Notes: generated from the letters alone by a model not told the origin. Counted from the stretch's first letter, positions 44,977 through 54,548 are shown. The stretch is DNA of 64,000 nucleotides from Desulfurococcus sp. (GCA_026626905.1 JAPNUX010000003.1:1-64000); one strand, 5' to 3'. Numbers and translations are program-made.

Positions 44977-45669
44977 CTATGATTCAACTAGTACTACTTG
45001 AATTGGCTGATTGGATTTAGGGGCTGATTCACTTGCAACACTGACTTTTATAGCTGTGTCGACAGGGAGGTTTTCAAGGGCTTCAATCTTATCCAGGTGT
45101 TTCTTAACACTTGCCTTCTCGTTGTTTAAGATATCGAGGCTCTTCCTCAAGTGATCCATTGAAGCCCTGTACGCTTTCTCCGAGATCTCCCCGCTTATAT
45201 AGCTGACTTTTACTGCTGTCACTGCTTTCTCAAGCTCAACTATCATGTCTTCTATTTCGTGCATTCTCTTTGTGAGAGTTTCCTTGACGCTTTTAGTCTC
45301 CTCTTTAAGCTTGAGTAGGGTGTCGTTAAGCTTCTTCTTAAACTCCTCGTACGTGTAGCTTGGAATCTCCTTTCTACTGTAGAGTTCCTCGAGGCCGGCG
45401 AAACGCTTCTTAACTCTTTCAAGCCTCCCCTCTAATACGAGTGCATTGTACTCCCATTCAGGTATCAGTATTATATTGCCGCTTTCAATGCGAAATCTAT
45501 CAACACTAATCTGCCTAAAATCTACATCGTTGAAGCTAACTTCAAATGATGCAACCTTTCCATCAGAGTCACTGTAGAATCCTACTAGGAAGCCAACACG
45601 CCTGCCGTAAGGATCGCTTACAGGCTTCCCAAGGTACTCATCCACCTTGTCAACTGTTACCTCTAACAT
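44977..45669 (-). CDS. cdvA: CdvA, ESCRT-dependent cell division protein
   Basis: A 230-residue protein with an N-terminal PRC-barrel-like beta domain (about 1-75: YLGKPVSDPYGRRVGFLVGFYSD ... ILIPEWEYNAL), then a coiled coil (about 78-205) with LEELYSRKEIPSYTYEEFKKKL and SYISGEISEKAYRASMDHLRKS, and a short tail ending QPIQVVLVES. Domain order and these segments match crenarchaeal CdvA, which marks the mid-cell membrane and recruits the ESCRT-III protein CdvB through its C-terminus. No cdvB or cdvC lies beside it here. ATG 45669. Confidence 0.78.
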   Translation of the reverse strand: MLEVTVDKVDEYLGKPVSDPYGRRVGFLVGFYSDSDGKVASFEVSFNDVDFRQISVDRFRIESGNIILIPEWEYNALVLEGRLERVKKRFAGLEELYSRKEIPSYTYEEFKKKLNDTLLKLKEETKSVKETLTKRMHEIEDMIVELEKAVTAVKVSYISGEISEKAYRASMDHLRKSLDILNNEKASVKKHLDKIEALENLPVDTAIKVSVASESAPKSNQPIQVVLVES

Positions 45670-45763
45670 CCCATGACACCTATCCAGTCATCCAGCTGGA
45701 ATAGTTTAAAAACTAGGGGTCTAGATTCCACTGAGAGAGCCCGTTTATTAAGGCTGCCATCTG

Positions 45764-46225
45764 CTAAATCACGTACACTGCCACGTGCTCGTTTTCTTCA
45801 AAGTAGACTTCCCGCTTACCTTGGAGAACTATAACTGTGGAGTCCTTGGTGACGACAACATAGTTTACTAGTGAGTAGCCTGGTGTAATTATGGTTGTAT
45901 AGCTACCAGTGTAGAGCCGCGTGCTTCTTACAATGTAGTCGCCGAAGTCTACTTCATCAGTAGCCCCCTCGCACTTCTTCAATGCTGATACAGCCTGGTG
46001 GTGTATGTAGACTACTTTCCCCCGGGACCCGTAGACCTCCTTAACTTCAACACTTCTAGCCCCTTTTACTAATACAACTCGAGGAGATAACTCTACTGAG
46101 AAGTTCTCGCCGGCTACTATAAGCCTCTCCCCGGAGCGCTTTACCTCCAGGCACCCATCATTAAACAAGACTCCGCGGGAAAGCAACACCAGCACCCTTG
46201 CTACACTAGAGGTTAATCTAAGCAA
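45764..46225 (-). CDS. Hypothetical beta-rich protein upstream of cdvA
   Basis: A 153-residue protein, mostly beta-strand, with no membrane helix or known motif (VVLVKGARSVEVKEVYGSRGKVVYIHH in the middle). TTG 46225 start. It lies upstream of cdvA on the same strand with a 94-base gap, so cotranscription is possible but not clear. Function unknown. Confidence 0.5.
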   Translation of the reverse strand: MLRLTSSVARVLVLLSRGVLFNDGCLEVKRSGERLIVAGENFSVELSPRVVLVKGARSVEVKEVYGSRGKVVYIHHQAVSALKKCEGATDEVDFGDYIVRSTRLYTGSYTTIITPGYSLVNYVVVTKDSTVIVLQGKREVYFEENEHVAVYVI

Positions 46226-46333
46226 AGCCGTCTGCGATTAAATGGTTAGTGGACGCCATATAATAATTATTCCTTCAAGCAGTCTCATGGCTCCCCACTT
46301 AAGAGTTTAAGCCTGGGAAACCCGTATAAGAGG

Positions 46334-47215
46334 GTGAAGGTGGTTGAAACGCTACCGGAGGTAGCCTGCGAAGCACCAGCATCATACTGCGGGCTACTAG
46401 AAGAGGTTTTCGCGGATCTAGGCTACCACATAATAGTCTATGAGGAGGGTAGTACACTTCCAGTCGACGTGATGGTATATGCCGGCGGGTCTACAGGGCT
46501 TAGAGAGCTAGCTAAAAGAGTAAAGAGACATAGGATTAAACTCGTAGTTATCCCGGAGAACGTGGCCCTTGATAAGGATATCACAGAGGAGTTAAGAAGC
46601 CTAGGGAATAATGTAAGGGTGTTTATAATAGCACACTCGCTGAGAGACCATAAAATACTACAGGATAAACTGCGCGACTCAAGAATAGCCTACATCCCCA
46701 TACACCTGTACACGCCTAAAGTAGATAGTATAAGAGATCCAATACCGGTAAGTGGGGGTATAGCAGCAGGCAGCAACGACTGCAAATGGCTAGAGGAGGT
46801 AGCCGAGCAGCTAAGCGATGTGGGCTTTAACCCTTTAATAATAAACTTCTCTACTCGGGCTTGTAGTAGCCCGTGGATTATAAGCGTGGTCACAGATAGA
46901 GTATTCAGCTTAACACCACGTATAACCATCGGAATAGTGCGGGGTGGAGAGCTAGCAGGCTACCCTGTCTTCAATGCTCTCTACAGGAATACCCGTCCCA
47001 TTATAGCATGCGGTGATATAGAGGTACCCGTGGAATCTAAGACTATTATTAAAACCCTGGATTGTAGCGTAGACAGCCTTGTTAAAACACTAGTATTCAT
47101 GCAGGGGAGAATAGAATACTATAGAAGGGCTGGTGTATCAAGACCACGCTACACTAGTCTAGATAGTGAAGACCTCTCAGAGTTAAAGGTATTCCTGGCT
47201 GAGCATCTAGGCTGA
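46334..47215 (+). CDS. Hypothetical protein, possibly GT-B-like
   Basis: A 293-residue soluble protein with two Rossmann-like halves separated near residue 140 (SGGIAAGSNDCKWLEEVAEQLSDVGFNPLIINF). The alternation and late IGIVRGGELAGYPVFNALYRNTRPIIACG suggest a glycosyltransferase-B-like fold, but I see no decisive motif. GTG 46334 start. It overlaps the next gene, on the other strand, tail to tail by 9 bases. Confidence 0.5.
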   Translation: MKVVETLPEVACEAPASYCGLLEEVFADLGYHIIVYEEGSTLPVDVMVYAGGSTGLRELAKRVKRHRIKLVVIPENVALDKDITEELRSLGNNVRVFIIAHSLRDHKILQDKLRDSRIAYIPIHLYTPKVDSIRDPIPVSGGIAAGSNDCKWLEEVAEQLSDVGFNPLIINFSTRACSSPWIISVVTDRVFSLTPRITIGIVRGGELAGYPVFNALYRNTRPIIACGDIEVPVESKTIIKTLDCSVDSLVKTLVFMQGRIEYYRRAGVSRPRYTSLDSEDLSELKVFLAEHLG

Positions 47216-47437
47216 TAGAGAAGACAATAGTGATTTAACTTCACCTGCCACCTTTACTGCATCATCTCTGCTCGTCACCGAGGAAACCCTTGTCTTAAGA
47301 TTCAATACGGCGACCCTCCCGGACGCCTTATCCCTAACTCTTATAACATCTTTGTCACGAAAGCTGTATAAGTCTAAGAGCTCGATATCAAGCTTAGCTA
47401 ACGCTTCTCTCAACAGCACGCTAGCAGTCTTAGGCAT
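47207..47437 (-). CDS. Small hypothetical protein
   Basis: A 76-residue protein from ATG 47437 (MPKTASVLLREALAKLDIELLDLYSF...). The frame is open to 47554, but the extra N-terminal 39 residues look unlike a protein, so the shorter form is preferred. It is basic and alpha/beta, perhaps a small nucleic-acid-binding protein; no family was recognised. Confidence 0.45.
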   Translation of the reverse strand: MPKTASVLLREALAKLDIELLDLYSFRDKDVIRVRDKASGRVAVLNLKTRVSSVTSRDDAVKVAGEVKSLLSSLSA

Positions 47438-47603
47438 TCTGCACCACGCTCCTATTAAATACTCCAAGAATATCAAAGAGCTTATAAATAAAACGGGATT
47501 ATTAATAAAGCTACTCTCACCTACAACAAGCACACTCCCTAGTACTTGAAACAATAGAGTTTAAAACAGCAGGATACCCTGGCTGGAGACCGCCTAGGAA
47601 AAC

Positions 47604-47609
47604 TATAAA
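47604..47609 (+). promoter_or_regulatory. TATA box of the TRAM-protein gene
   Basis: TATAAA about 66 bases before GTG 47673, which predicts a leader of about 40 bases. Confidence 0.45.
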
Positions 47610-47672
47610 TTACCCTGATACCATGATTCACAGTAAACTAGATTGCCGATGTGAAGTGAGTGGGATACAGTC

Positions 47673-47975
47673 GTGAGCAGGATTCAGAAAAAGCATAACT
47701 GGAACCCCTATACCAGTGATGTTCAAAGATTCAGCGTATACCCTAGAATACAGGTTCCACAGGAGGATTCAGTGAAGCCTGGCAAGATTATGACTGTTGA
47801 AATAGGTGATGTAGATAAGCGTGGCAACGGCATAGTCAACTACAAGGGAGTAAAGATAATAGTGTTCAACGCCAGCTTAGGCTCGAAGGTTAAGATAAGA
47901 ATAGCTAGAGTCAACAATGACGTAGCCTACGGGGAGATCCTTGAGACTCTGAGTGAGACTGATGAGAGATACTAG
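47673..47975 (+). CDS. TRAM-domain RNA-binding protein
   Basis: A 100-residue protein whose last 60 residues form a TRAM domain (GKIMTVEIGDVDKRGNGIVNYKGVKIIVFNASLGSKVKIRIARVNNDVAYGEIL). The N-terminal 35 residues are polar and probably flexible. Archaeal stand-alone TRAM proteins bind RNA and act as cold-shock-like RNA chaperones in some species. GTG 47673 start, single gene, own promoter. Confidence 0.85.
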   Translation: MSRIQKKHNWNPYTSDVQRFSVYPRIQVPQEDSVKPGKIMTVEIGDVDKRGNGIVNYKGVKIIVFNASLGSKVKIRIARVNNDVAYGEILETLSETDERY

Positions 47976-48039
47976 GGAGAGCGTAGAGCACGGAGTTCTA
48001 AAATTATTTAGTTAAGGAGCTTTAGATTCTAAGCCAATA

Positions 48040-48528
48040 TTATTTTTTATAGCCTATTCTCCTAAGGAACTCTCTCCTCTCCTCTCTATCCCTATCCCCC
48101 TCCACGCCTAGAGGAGGGAATCCGTCGACAACCCCTATTACAGCTCTCCCCTGGTTTGTCTCAGCTAATACCACTTGTACCGGGTTGCCTGTAGCCACAT
48201 ATAGTGAGACTACTTCATGAATGTTCTTCAGCTGGTTTAAGATATTGATCGGGTAAGCATTTCTAATGAATAGGATGAAGGTGTGCCCTGCTCCTATCTG
48301 CAGGGCGGCGTCGATGGCAGCTTTAACTAGCTCTTCATCGTTCCCCTCGTATCTAACAAGTCTTTTACCACTAGCCTCGTTGAATGCAAGCCCGAATCTT
48401 ATACCGGGTACACTGGTTACCAGTGCCTCATAGATGTCTTCAACGGTCTTTATGAAGTGGCTGCGCCCAATGATCACGTTTGCTCCTTCAGGTATCTTAA
48501 TATCTAGGACACGTATTGTGACGCTCAT
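48040..48528 (-). CDS. Adenosine-specific kinase family protein
   Basis: A 162-residue protein of the family annotated adenosine-specific kinase (DUF355/PAE2307-like). Signatures are [25 protein letters not shown] near residue 13, [20 protein letters not shown] near 46, [22 protein letters not shown] near 78 and [25 protein letters not shown] near 118. The activity is inferred from structure-based annotation and remains uncertain. ATG 48528 after GGGGAGGC. Two nucleoside phosphorylases are also in this window. Confidence 0.8.
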   Translation of the reverse strand: MSVTIRVLDIKIPEGANVIIGRSHFIKTVEDIYEALVTSVPGIRFGLAFNEASGKRLVRYEGNDEELVKAAIDAALQIGAGHTFILFIRNAYPINILNQLKNIHEVVSLYVATGNPVQVVLAETNQGRAVIGVVDGFPPLGVEGDRDREERREFLRRIGYKK

Positions 48529-48630
48529 ATGCCTCCCCTAAATTAAAATAACACTAGTGATGCTTTAAAGATGGAGAGATAATAACATTGTGAAGATAGG
48601 GGAATACAACGTATTACAGGTGTTATAGGC

Positions 48631-49293
48631 TTGAAGCTGATAGTCGAGTCATTCAAGCTCACCTCATCAGAGGAGGCTGGTGAAGGCTTTAAAACTATAC
48701 TTTACAAGCGTGGAGAGGAAGAGTGGAGTGAAGTACTAGTTAACGTAGATGAGTCTAATAGCGAGGTACTTTTAAATAGAATGCTTGAATTAGCTGGTAA
48801 TAAACTCACAGTTAAACACGCGAGGAGGGAGAGCGGAGAATACACCTTCATCAATGTTAAAGCTCCTGGAGCAAGCATAACTCTAGGTGAAGGTTCATCA
48901 AGCATCGCTGAGACCATGCTTTCACCTAAGCCTAAATCATTAATCGGGGTGCGCCTAGTTAAAGTAGATAGTGAAGGAAAATACAGTGTTATCCGCTGGC
49001 TTAAACCATCAGGTGAATCTATTGCTTACGAGGGCTCTATAAAAATCGAGGACCCCGGAGTTCAATACGACCTAGTACTCCTGGATCTAGAGGATGATGT
49101 AAGAATACTACTACCCCACGAGTTAAGCTTACCTAAGCTACGGATCCCTGAGAGGAGAGCTAAAGAGAAGCCTTCTGAGAGGAAGAGTAGGAAGAGCAAG
49201 AAGAAAAAGAGTAAAAGAACAAAGAGGAAGAGTAGGAGAGGGAGAAGCAGAAAGAAAAGTAAAAAGAAGAAGGGTAAGTCTAAGAAGACTTAA
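48631..49293 (+). CDS. Hypothetical protein with a 50-residue Lys/Arg/Ser tail
   Basis: A 220-residue protein. Residues 1-165 are a mixed alpha/beta region with no recognised motif. From about 168 the chain is nearly all Lys, Arg and Ser (KSRKSKKKKSKRTKRKSRRG and on), resembling a histone H1-like or nucleic-acid-binding tail. A strongly basic, unfolded tail on an ordered domain suggests contact with DNA, rRNA or the ribosome. TTG 48631 start. The PNP gene starts 18 bases after its stop. Confidence 0.6.
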   Translation: MKLIVESFKLTSSEEAGEGFKTILYKRGEEEWSEVLVNVDESNSEVLLNRMLELAGNKLTVKHARRESGEYTFINVKAPGASITLGEGSSSIAETMLSPKPKSLIGVRLVKVDSEGKYSVIRWLKPSGESIAYEGSIKIEDPGVQYDLVLLDLEDDVRILLPHELSLPKLRIPERRAKEKPSERKSRKSKKKKSKRTKRKSRRGRSRKKSKKKKGKSKKT

Positions 49294-49311
49294 AGCGGAG
49301 ATGGTGAGAGC

Positions 49312-50037
49312 ATGCCTATACACCTCAGAGATGCTTCACACGGTGATATATCCGAGAATGTTATTGCTGTAGGAGACCCGGCACGCGTAGACCTTTTATC
49401 AAGCCTCCTCTCGGATGTAAAAACAGTAAATCTGCATCGTGGATTCAAAACTGTGACAGGATTCTACAAGGGTAGAAAAGTATCTATTGCAACCCATGGA
49501 ATTGGAGCTCCAAGCGCAGCAATAGTCTTCGAGGAACTCCATCAGCTCGGCGCTAAGAGAATAGTGAGAGTTGGAACAGCTGGTGGTGTGAGAAGGGATA
49601 CAAGGATAGGTGATGTAGTTGTAGCGACGGGAGCATCGTATACTGTGAATGGCTGTGGTTTAGGACAGTATATGCCTGGTTTATGCGGCCCAGCCGCTCC
49701 TGACCCTCTTCTAACAGCAAGGATTATACAAGAGCTTGAGGAGAGGAAACTAAGCGTTAAGAAGGGGCCTGTTTTCTCCAGCGATGCCTTCTATGCTGAA
49801 GACCCCTCAATCGCTGAGAGATTATCTCGCTACGGTATAGTAGCTATAGAGATGGAGGCAGCCATACTCTTCACTCTCGGGTGGATGCGCGGTCTTGAAA
49901 CCTCGTGTGTTCTAGTCATAAGTGATGTTCTACACGGCGAAGAGGCGATGAAGGAGTTCCTGTCAACTAAGGAGCTTGCTGAAATCTTCTTGAAGGTTGG
50001 TGAAGTCGTCTTAGAAGTGTTTAACAGGTACTACTAG
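49312..50037 (+). CDS. Purine nucleoside phosphorylase / MTA phosphorylase
   Basis: A 241-residue PNP/UDP-family enzyme. It shows VIAVGDPARVDLLSSLL near residue 17, ATHGIGAPSAAIVFEEL near 57, RVGTAGGVRRD near 82, SSDAFYAED near 158 and AIEMEAAILFTL near 180. Crenarchaeal relatives cleave methylthioadenosine, adenosine and guanosine, giving the base and the sugar 1-phosphate. Its specificity is not settled by the sequence. ATG 49312; cysS starts 9 bases after. Confidence 0.85.
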   Translation: MPIHLRDASHGDISENVIAVGDPARVDLLSSLLSDVKTVNLHRGFKTVTGFYKGRKVSIATHGIGAPSAAIVFEELHQLGAKRIVRVGTAGGVRRDTRIGDVVVATGASYTVNGCGLGQYMPGLCGPAAPDPLLTARIIQELEERKLSVKKGPVFSSDAFYAEDPSIAERLSRYGIVAIEMEAAILFTLGWMRGLETSCVLVISDVLHGEEAMKEFLSTKELAEIFLKVGEVVLEVFNRYY

Positions 50038-50046
50038 GTAATCGCC

Positions 50047-51489
50047 ATGCTTCCAGCTGTAAGAATACAGGATACACTTTCAAAGGAGCTTAAAGAGCTT
50101 AAACCAGTAGAGCCCGGCGTAATCAAGATGTATGTGTGTGGTCCAACAGTATACGATTACACTCACATAGGACATGGTAGAACGTACGTTGTCTACGATG
50201 CCTTCAAGAGGTATCTCTCACTGAGAGGCTACCACGTAGTCCACGTGATGAATATAACTGATATAGATGATAAGATCATAAACCGCTCGCGAGAAGAGGG
50301 AAGAGATTGGAGAGAGATAGCTGAAGAGTACACGAGGGATTACATTTCATCACTCCAGAAACTTAATATCACAGTAGACCATCACCCGAGGGTCACAGAC
50401 CACATTAACGATATAATAGAATTCATCCAGGGATTAATTGAAAAAGACTACGCTTATATCGCCCCGAGTGGAAGCGTCTACTTTAACGTCGACAAGTACG
50501 CTGACTACGGCCGTCTCTCAGGACGCTTAAGCAGGGAAACATGGAGCCAGGAGCAGGAGTTTATCTCAGAGAAAAAGAATCCATACGATTTCGCCTTATG
50601 GAAGGCTGCTAAACCAGGGGAACCATACTGGGAGAGCCCGTGGGGTAAGGGGAGGCCTGGATGGCACATAGAGTGCAGCGTGATGAGTAGCCGCTACCTG
50701 GGCTCTAGATTCGATATTCATGGCGGTGGAACAGACCTAATATTCCCGCACCACGAGAATGAGAGAGCGCAGAGCGAAGCCTTCTTCGGCTCCCAGCCAT
50801 GGGTGAGTATATGGATGCACACCGGGCTTGTAATGGTTGGAAGGGAAAAGATGAGTAAAAGCCTAGGTAACATAATACCATTAAAAGAGGCATTCGAGAA
50901 ATGGGGTCCCATGCCTTTAAGGCTATGGTATCTCTCAGCACACTACCGTAAACCCCTCTACTTCTCCGAGGAGTCTATAGAGAGCTCAGTTAAGCTGTAT
51001 GATAAACTGATTGCAGCTACCCAGCTACTTTCAAGGCTAGCTAGAGAGTCCACCGGGCTCCACTACGCTAGCGATGATGATTTAAGAACGTTAAACCAGC
51101 TTATCACGCTGCATAAAAGATTCCATGAAGCACTCAGCACGGATTTTAATACTCCTGAGGCTCTAGCAGTCCTCAACGAGTATCTGACAATACTCTTCAG
51201 GGATATACAGTATAATCCTAAGCACATCTTAGTATCAACCAGCATAAAACTCCTCAGAGACTTCAATACTGTGCTCGGCGTGCTGGGTGAGGAAGTCAGA
51301 GTTCTCGAGGAGGCTGAATCTCTAGTCGACGAGCTAATCGAGGTGATCGTAGAGGTTAGAAGAGAGCTGCGTAAGAGAGGTATATATGATCTATCAGACA
51401 CCATTAGAAGCGAGCTCGCACGGCTAGGTGTCCAGTTAATGGATAAAGGACTTGAAACCACTTGGATTAAAACTAGAAAGCAGGCTTAA
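50047..51489 (+). CDS. cysS: Cysteinyl-tRNA synthetase
   Basis: A 480-residue class I synthetase with [24 protein letters not shown] (zinc Cys and HIGH motif, residues 28-50), [15 protein letters not shown] near 210, [18 protein letters not shown] and the KMSKS loop [11 protein letters not shown] near 268. It charges tRNA-Cys with cysteine. It is close to full bacterial length, and the C-terminal anticodon-binding helices are present. It is preceded by the PNP gene in the same direction. Confidence 0.96.
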   Translation: MLPAVRIQDTLSKELKELKPVEPGVIKMYVCGPTVYDYTHIGHGRTYVVYDAFKRYLSLRGYHVVHVMNITDIDDKIINRSREEGRDWREIAEEYTRDYISSLQKLNITVDHHPRVTDHINDIIEFIQGLIEKDYAYIAPSGSVYFNVDKYADYGRLSGRLSRETWSQEQEFISEKKNPYDFALWKAAKPGEPYWESPWGKGRPGWHIECSVMSSRYLGSRFDIHGGGTDLIFPHHENERAQSEAFFGSQPWVSIWMHTGLVMVGREKMSKSLGNIIPLKEAFEKWGPMPLRLWYLSAHYRKPLYFSEESIESSVKLYDKLIAATQLLSRLARESTGLHYASDDDLRTLNQLITLHKRFHEALSTDFNTPEALAVLNEYLTILFRDIQYNPKHILVSTSIKLLRDFNTVLGVLGEEVRVLEEAESLVDELIEVIVEVRRELRKRGIYDLSDTIRSELARLGVQLMDKGLETTWIKTRKQA

Positions 51490-51520
51490 CTTTAAACCCG
51501 AGGCTTCCAGTATTCCTGGG

Positions 51521-52429
51521 TTACTGCTCTTCCATGAAGTCTTCGGGCTCGCCGTAAATTATCTTTAATTCATCTATCCCTAGACGCTTCTTCCCCTGTG
51601 TCTTCTCGAGTATCTCGCGCTTTTTCTCCTCTAGAATCAAGCTTAGCTTTGCTTTCTTTAAATCCCTGTTAAGATCGTTTAGCTTGCTTCTCAGCTCGAC
51701 AAGCTTAGAGTTAAGATTCTCCAGCTCCTTTGAGATTTCATCTATATTCTTCTGTAGTGTCTGAACAGTATTCTTCAAGTTATTGTAGGTGTTTACTGCA
51801 TCTTCAAGCTGTTTTCTCAAAGCATCCCTTATCTCAGTCAGCTTAGCTATCTGCTCTCTCAGAGATTGGAGCTTGCTTGTTATATCCTTAACCTGTATTC
51901 TCAAGCTGGAGTATAACGCCTTGAACTCTAGTACCTCATTTCTCTCTTTCCGCAGCTTCTCAGCTTTCTCGAGCAGGTCTTTAAGCTTCTTAATCTTCTG
52001 TACTACTCTATTCTCCTCCTCCAGTGTAAGCGTGTTTGTCTGGAGGTACCATTCAAGCCTCTCTATTTCTCCTCTAAGCACGCTTACAGGGGTTCTAGCC
52101 TCTCTTGACATGCTCTGAAGAATACTGTTTTTCTCCGTGATTAACTCTCTAAGTGTTTTCAACTCCTCGATCTTGCTTTTTCTCTCCTCGGCGAGCTTCT
52201 TGTACTCCTCTATGAGCTTTCTCCTCTCCTCGGATGTTTTTCTTAATTTTTCTTTAAGCTCTCTTATCTTATCCAGTTTCTCCTTCTTCTCGACTCTCTT
52301 CGCGCTTACTTCCTCTATGAGCTTTCTCCTTTCCTCCTTCAGCTGTTTTATTCTCTCTCTTACATCCCCTAGTTGTTTTGCTACCTCGTTTATCATTGCC
52401 TGCAGGCTGTCTAGGCTGGCCTCGGGCAT
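51521..52429 (-). CDS. Long coiled-coil protein (COG1340-like)
   Basis: A 302-residue protein that is almost entirely heptad-repeat coiled coil, rich in Glu, Lys and Leu (VRERIKQLKEERRKLIEE ... KLNDLNRDLKKAKLSLI). It ends in a short conserved-looking GKKRLGIDELKIIYGEPEDF tail near 278. Such archaeal coiled-coil proteins are universal in some groups with unknown role, perhaps scaffold or SMC-like. It is the last gene of the ADP-forming acyl-CoA synthetase operon: 11 bases separate it from the beta gene. Confidence 0.7.
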   Translation of the reverse strand: MPEASLDSLQAMINEVAKQLGDVRERIKQLKEERRKLIEEVSAKRVEKKEKLDKIRELKEKLRKTSEERRKLIEEYKKLAEERKSKIEELKTLRELITEKNSILQSMSREARTPVSVLRGEIERLEWYLQTNTLTLEEENRVVQKIKKLKDLLEKAEKLRKERNEVLEFKALYSSLRIQVKDITSKLQSLREQIAKLTEIRDALRKQLEDAVNTYNNLKNTVQTLQKNIDEISKELENLNSKLVELRSKLNDLNRDLKKAKLSLILEEKKREILEKTQGKKRLGIDELKIIYGEPEDFMEEQ

Positions 52430-52440
52430 ATCATGCTCGC

Positions 52441-53139
52441 CTATCTATTACTCAAGATTACTCTAGCGTCTACTGCAATGGCACCTTTAGAGTAAGCCAT
52501 AACTGGGTTGAGGTCTATTGACTCGATCTCCGGGTTTTCCTCCATGAGTCTCGCTGTCTTAACTATTATGTCTGCAATCGCCTTCTTATCGATTGCTGGC
52601 TGCCCTCTATAGCCTTCAAGTATTTTAGCTGACTTAACCTCGCTTAGCATGTCTAAGGCGTCGTTAAGTGTTATAGGGGTTATCCTGAATGATACATCCT
52701 TTAATACCTCTACGAATATGCCGCCTAAGCCGAACATTATTACCGGCCCGAATATGCCGTCTCTTACGCCGCCTACTATTACTTCAAGACCCTGTGGCGC
52801 CATATTATACATGAGGACACCTACGATCCTGGCGTTAGGAGCCCTGCTCTTCACGGTTTTAAGCATTTCATCAACAGCTCTCGCGGTTTCCTCAGCATTC
52901 TTTAATCCTAGCTTGACTCCTCCTACATCACTCTTATGTGTTATATCCGGTGAAACTATTTTCAGTGCTACCGGGTAGCCTACTCTATCAGCGAGCTCTC
53001 TAGCCTCCTCAGGGCTTTTAACAACTACTACCTCTGGTGAAGGTATTCCATAGTACTTCACGAGCTGGAATGCCTCGTGCTCGAGGAGCTTTATTCTACC
53101 CTCCTTTAAAGCACTAGCTATTATTTCACGGGGCGTCAA
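52441..53139 (-). CDS. acdB: ADP-forming acyl-CoA synthetase, beta subunit (ATP-grasp)
   Basis: A 232-residue ATP-grasp protein: LLEHEAFQLVKYYGIPSPE at the start, YPVALKIVSPDITHKSDVGGVKLGL (with the His segment) near residue 55, GAPQGLEVIVGGVRDGIFGPVIMFGLGGIFVE near 115 and ESIDLNPVMAY near 210. It accepts phosphate from the alpha-subunit histidine and makes ATP from ADP. TTG 53139 start. It lies 11 bases from the alpha gene in the same operon. Confidence 0.93.
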   Translation of the reverse strand: MTPREIIASALKEGRIKLLEHEAFQLVKYYGIPSPEVVVVKSPEEARELADRVGYPVALKIVSPDITHKSDVGGVKLGLKNAEETARAVDEMLKTVKSRAPNARIVGVLMYNMAPQGLEVIVGGVRDGIFGPVIMFGLGGIFVEVLKDVSFRITPITLNDALDMLSEVKSAKILEGYRGQPAIDKKAIADIIVKTARLMEENPEIESIDLNPVMAYSKGAIAVDARVILSNR

Positions 53140-53150
53140 GCTTTAACCAC

Positions 53151-54548
53151 CTATTCTAGTGTTGCTTTCAACTTAATCATACTGTAGGTATATAATATTT
53201 TGAGTGCTCTGGCAGCTCTCTCCGGCGACTCGAAGACTGTGACACCGTTCTCCTGGAGCCTCCTCGATATTCTAGCGGCTTCTTCTCCCCCGATGACGAC
53301 AGCTATAATAGGCTTCTCGTACTTCCTCTTGGCTTCAACCAGGTATTCTACTAGCGTGCCTTTTACACCGGGTACCTGGGGAAGTGCTACTACTATGACT
53401 GCGTCTACATCGCTTCGGGGAATTATCTTCTCGAGAACCGTGATATATCTTTCATCGCTTGTATCACCTGTTAAATCTATCGGGTTATCTACTATGCAGT
53501 GGGATGGTAGAATAGCCTTCAACTCCTCTCTCAGGTCAGCGGGTGTTCTCGGCACCTCGAAGCCCTGGAGGGTTAGCGCGTCGGTTAGCATCACGCCTAC
53601 TCCACCTGCATCGGTGACCACGTAGACTCTGCCCCCCTTCATTAACGGCTGGTCTAAAAGTATTCTCACAGCATCCATCATTTCATCAAAGCTCTCCACC
53701 TCTACAACCCCGGCCTGCTTGAAAGCCGACCTGTACACCGAGTAGTCTCCTGCGAGGGCAGCTGTATGGCTTGCTGCAGCCATGCTGCCACGGCTTGTCT
53801 TACCGGCTTTAAACGCTATGATCGGCTTAATTCTGCTGACTCGTCTAGCTGTCTCTATAAATGCTCTACCCCTGCCGTCCTTCAAGCCCTCTACGTACAT
53901 GAGTATAATCTTAGTTTTATCATCGCGGGCTAGGTACTCTAGGAGGTCGACGTCATCTACGTCTACTTTATTACCGTAGCTTATAGCTCTTGAAACCCCT
54001 ATATTATTATAGGCCATCCAATCCATTAACGCCGACGCGAAAGCCCCGCTCTGACTGATGAAGGCTACATGTCCTCTGGGAGGCCGCTTCATCTTCTCCT
54101 CAGGCAGGAAGAATGTGTCTACACCACTCCAGTTATCGCTTACTCCAATACAGTTGGGGCCGAGAATCCTCATACCGTATTCAACACCTATCTTCCTGAC
54201 TTCCTCCTCGAGTCTTGCTCCCTCAGGTGTACCAGTCTCCCTGAATCCACCGCTTATTATGATTACAGCCTTACACCCCTTCTCGCCGAGCTCTCTTAGA
54301 ACTCCTGGAACACTTGGTGCCGGAATAGCTATGACAGCGAGGTCGGGTGGCTCAGGTAGATCCCTCACGCTCCTATAGCACTTTAAACCTAGTATCTCAT
54401 CGTAGCCTGGGTTAACCGGGTATATCCGCCCCTTGAACCTCCTAGCTAGGACTTCCAGTATCACTCTGCCGACCTTGCCTTCCTTAGGGGTTGCACCTAT
54501 TACTGCAATACTCTGCGGATTGAACATTTTCTCCAGGGGATTAGGCAT
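53151..54548 (-). CDS. acdA: ADP-forming acyl-CoA synthetase, alpha subunit (second copy)
   Basis: A 465-residue alpha subunit: FNPQSIAVIGATPKEGKVGRVILEVL (CoA-binding), ILGPNCIGV, AFISQSGAFASALMDWM near 175 and the phosphohistidine segment AASHTAALAGDYSVYRSAF near 260. It is a second version of the gene at 9278-10660, with differences such as HTAALAG for HTGSLAG, which may reflect a different acyl-CoA preference. With acdB it forms the ATP-making enzyme for peptide or sugar fermentation. ATG 54548. Confidence 0.93.
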   Translation of the reverse strand: MPNPLEKMFNPQSIAVIGATPKEGKVGRVILEVLARRFKGRIYPVNPGYDEILGLKCYRSVRDLPEPPDLAVIAIPAPSVPGVLRELGEKGCKAVIIISGGFRETGTPEGARLEEEVRKIGVEYGMRILGPNCIGVSDNWSGVDTFFLPEEKMKRPPRGHVAFISQSGAFASALMDWMAYNNIGVSRAISYGNKVDVDDVDLLEYLARDDKTKIILMYVEGLKDGRGRAFIETARRVSRIKPIIAFKAGKTSRGSMAAASHTAALAGDYSVYRSAFKQAGVVEVESFDEMMDAVRILLDQPLMKGGRVYVVTDAGGVGVMLTDALTLQGFEVPRTPADLREELKAILPSHCIVDNPIDLTGDTSDERYITVLEKIIPRSDVDAVIVVALPQVPGVKGTLVEYLVEAKRKYEKPIIAVVIGGEEAARISRRLQENGVTVFESPERAARALKILYTYSMIKLKATLE

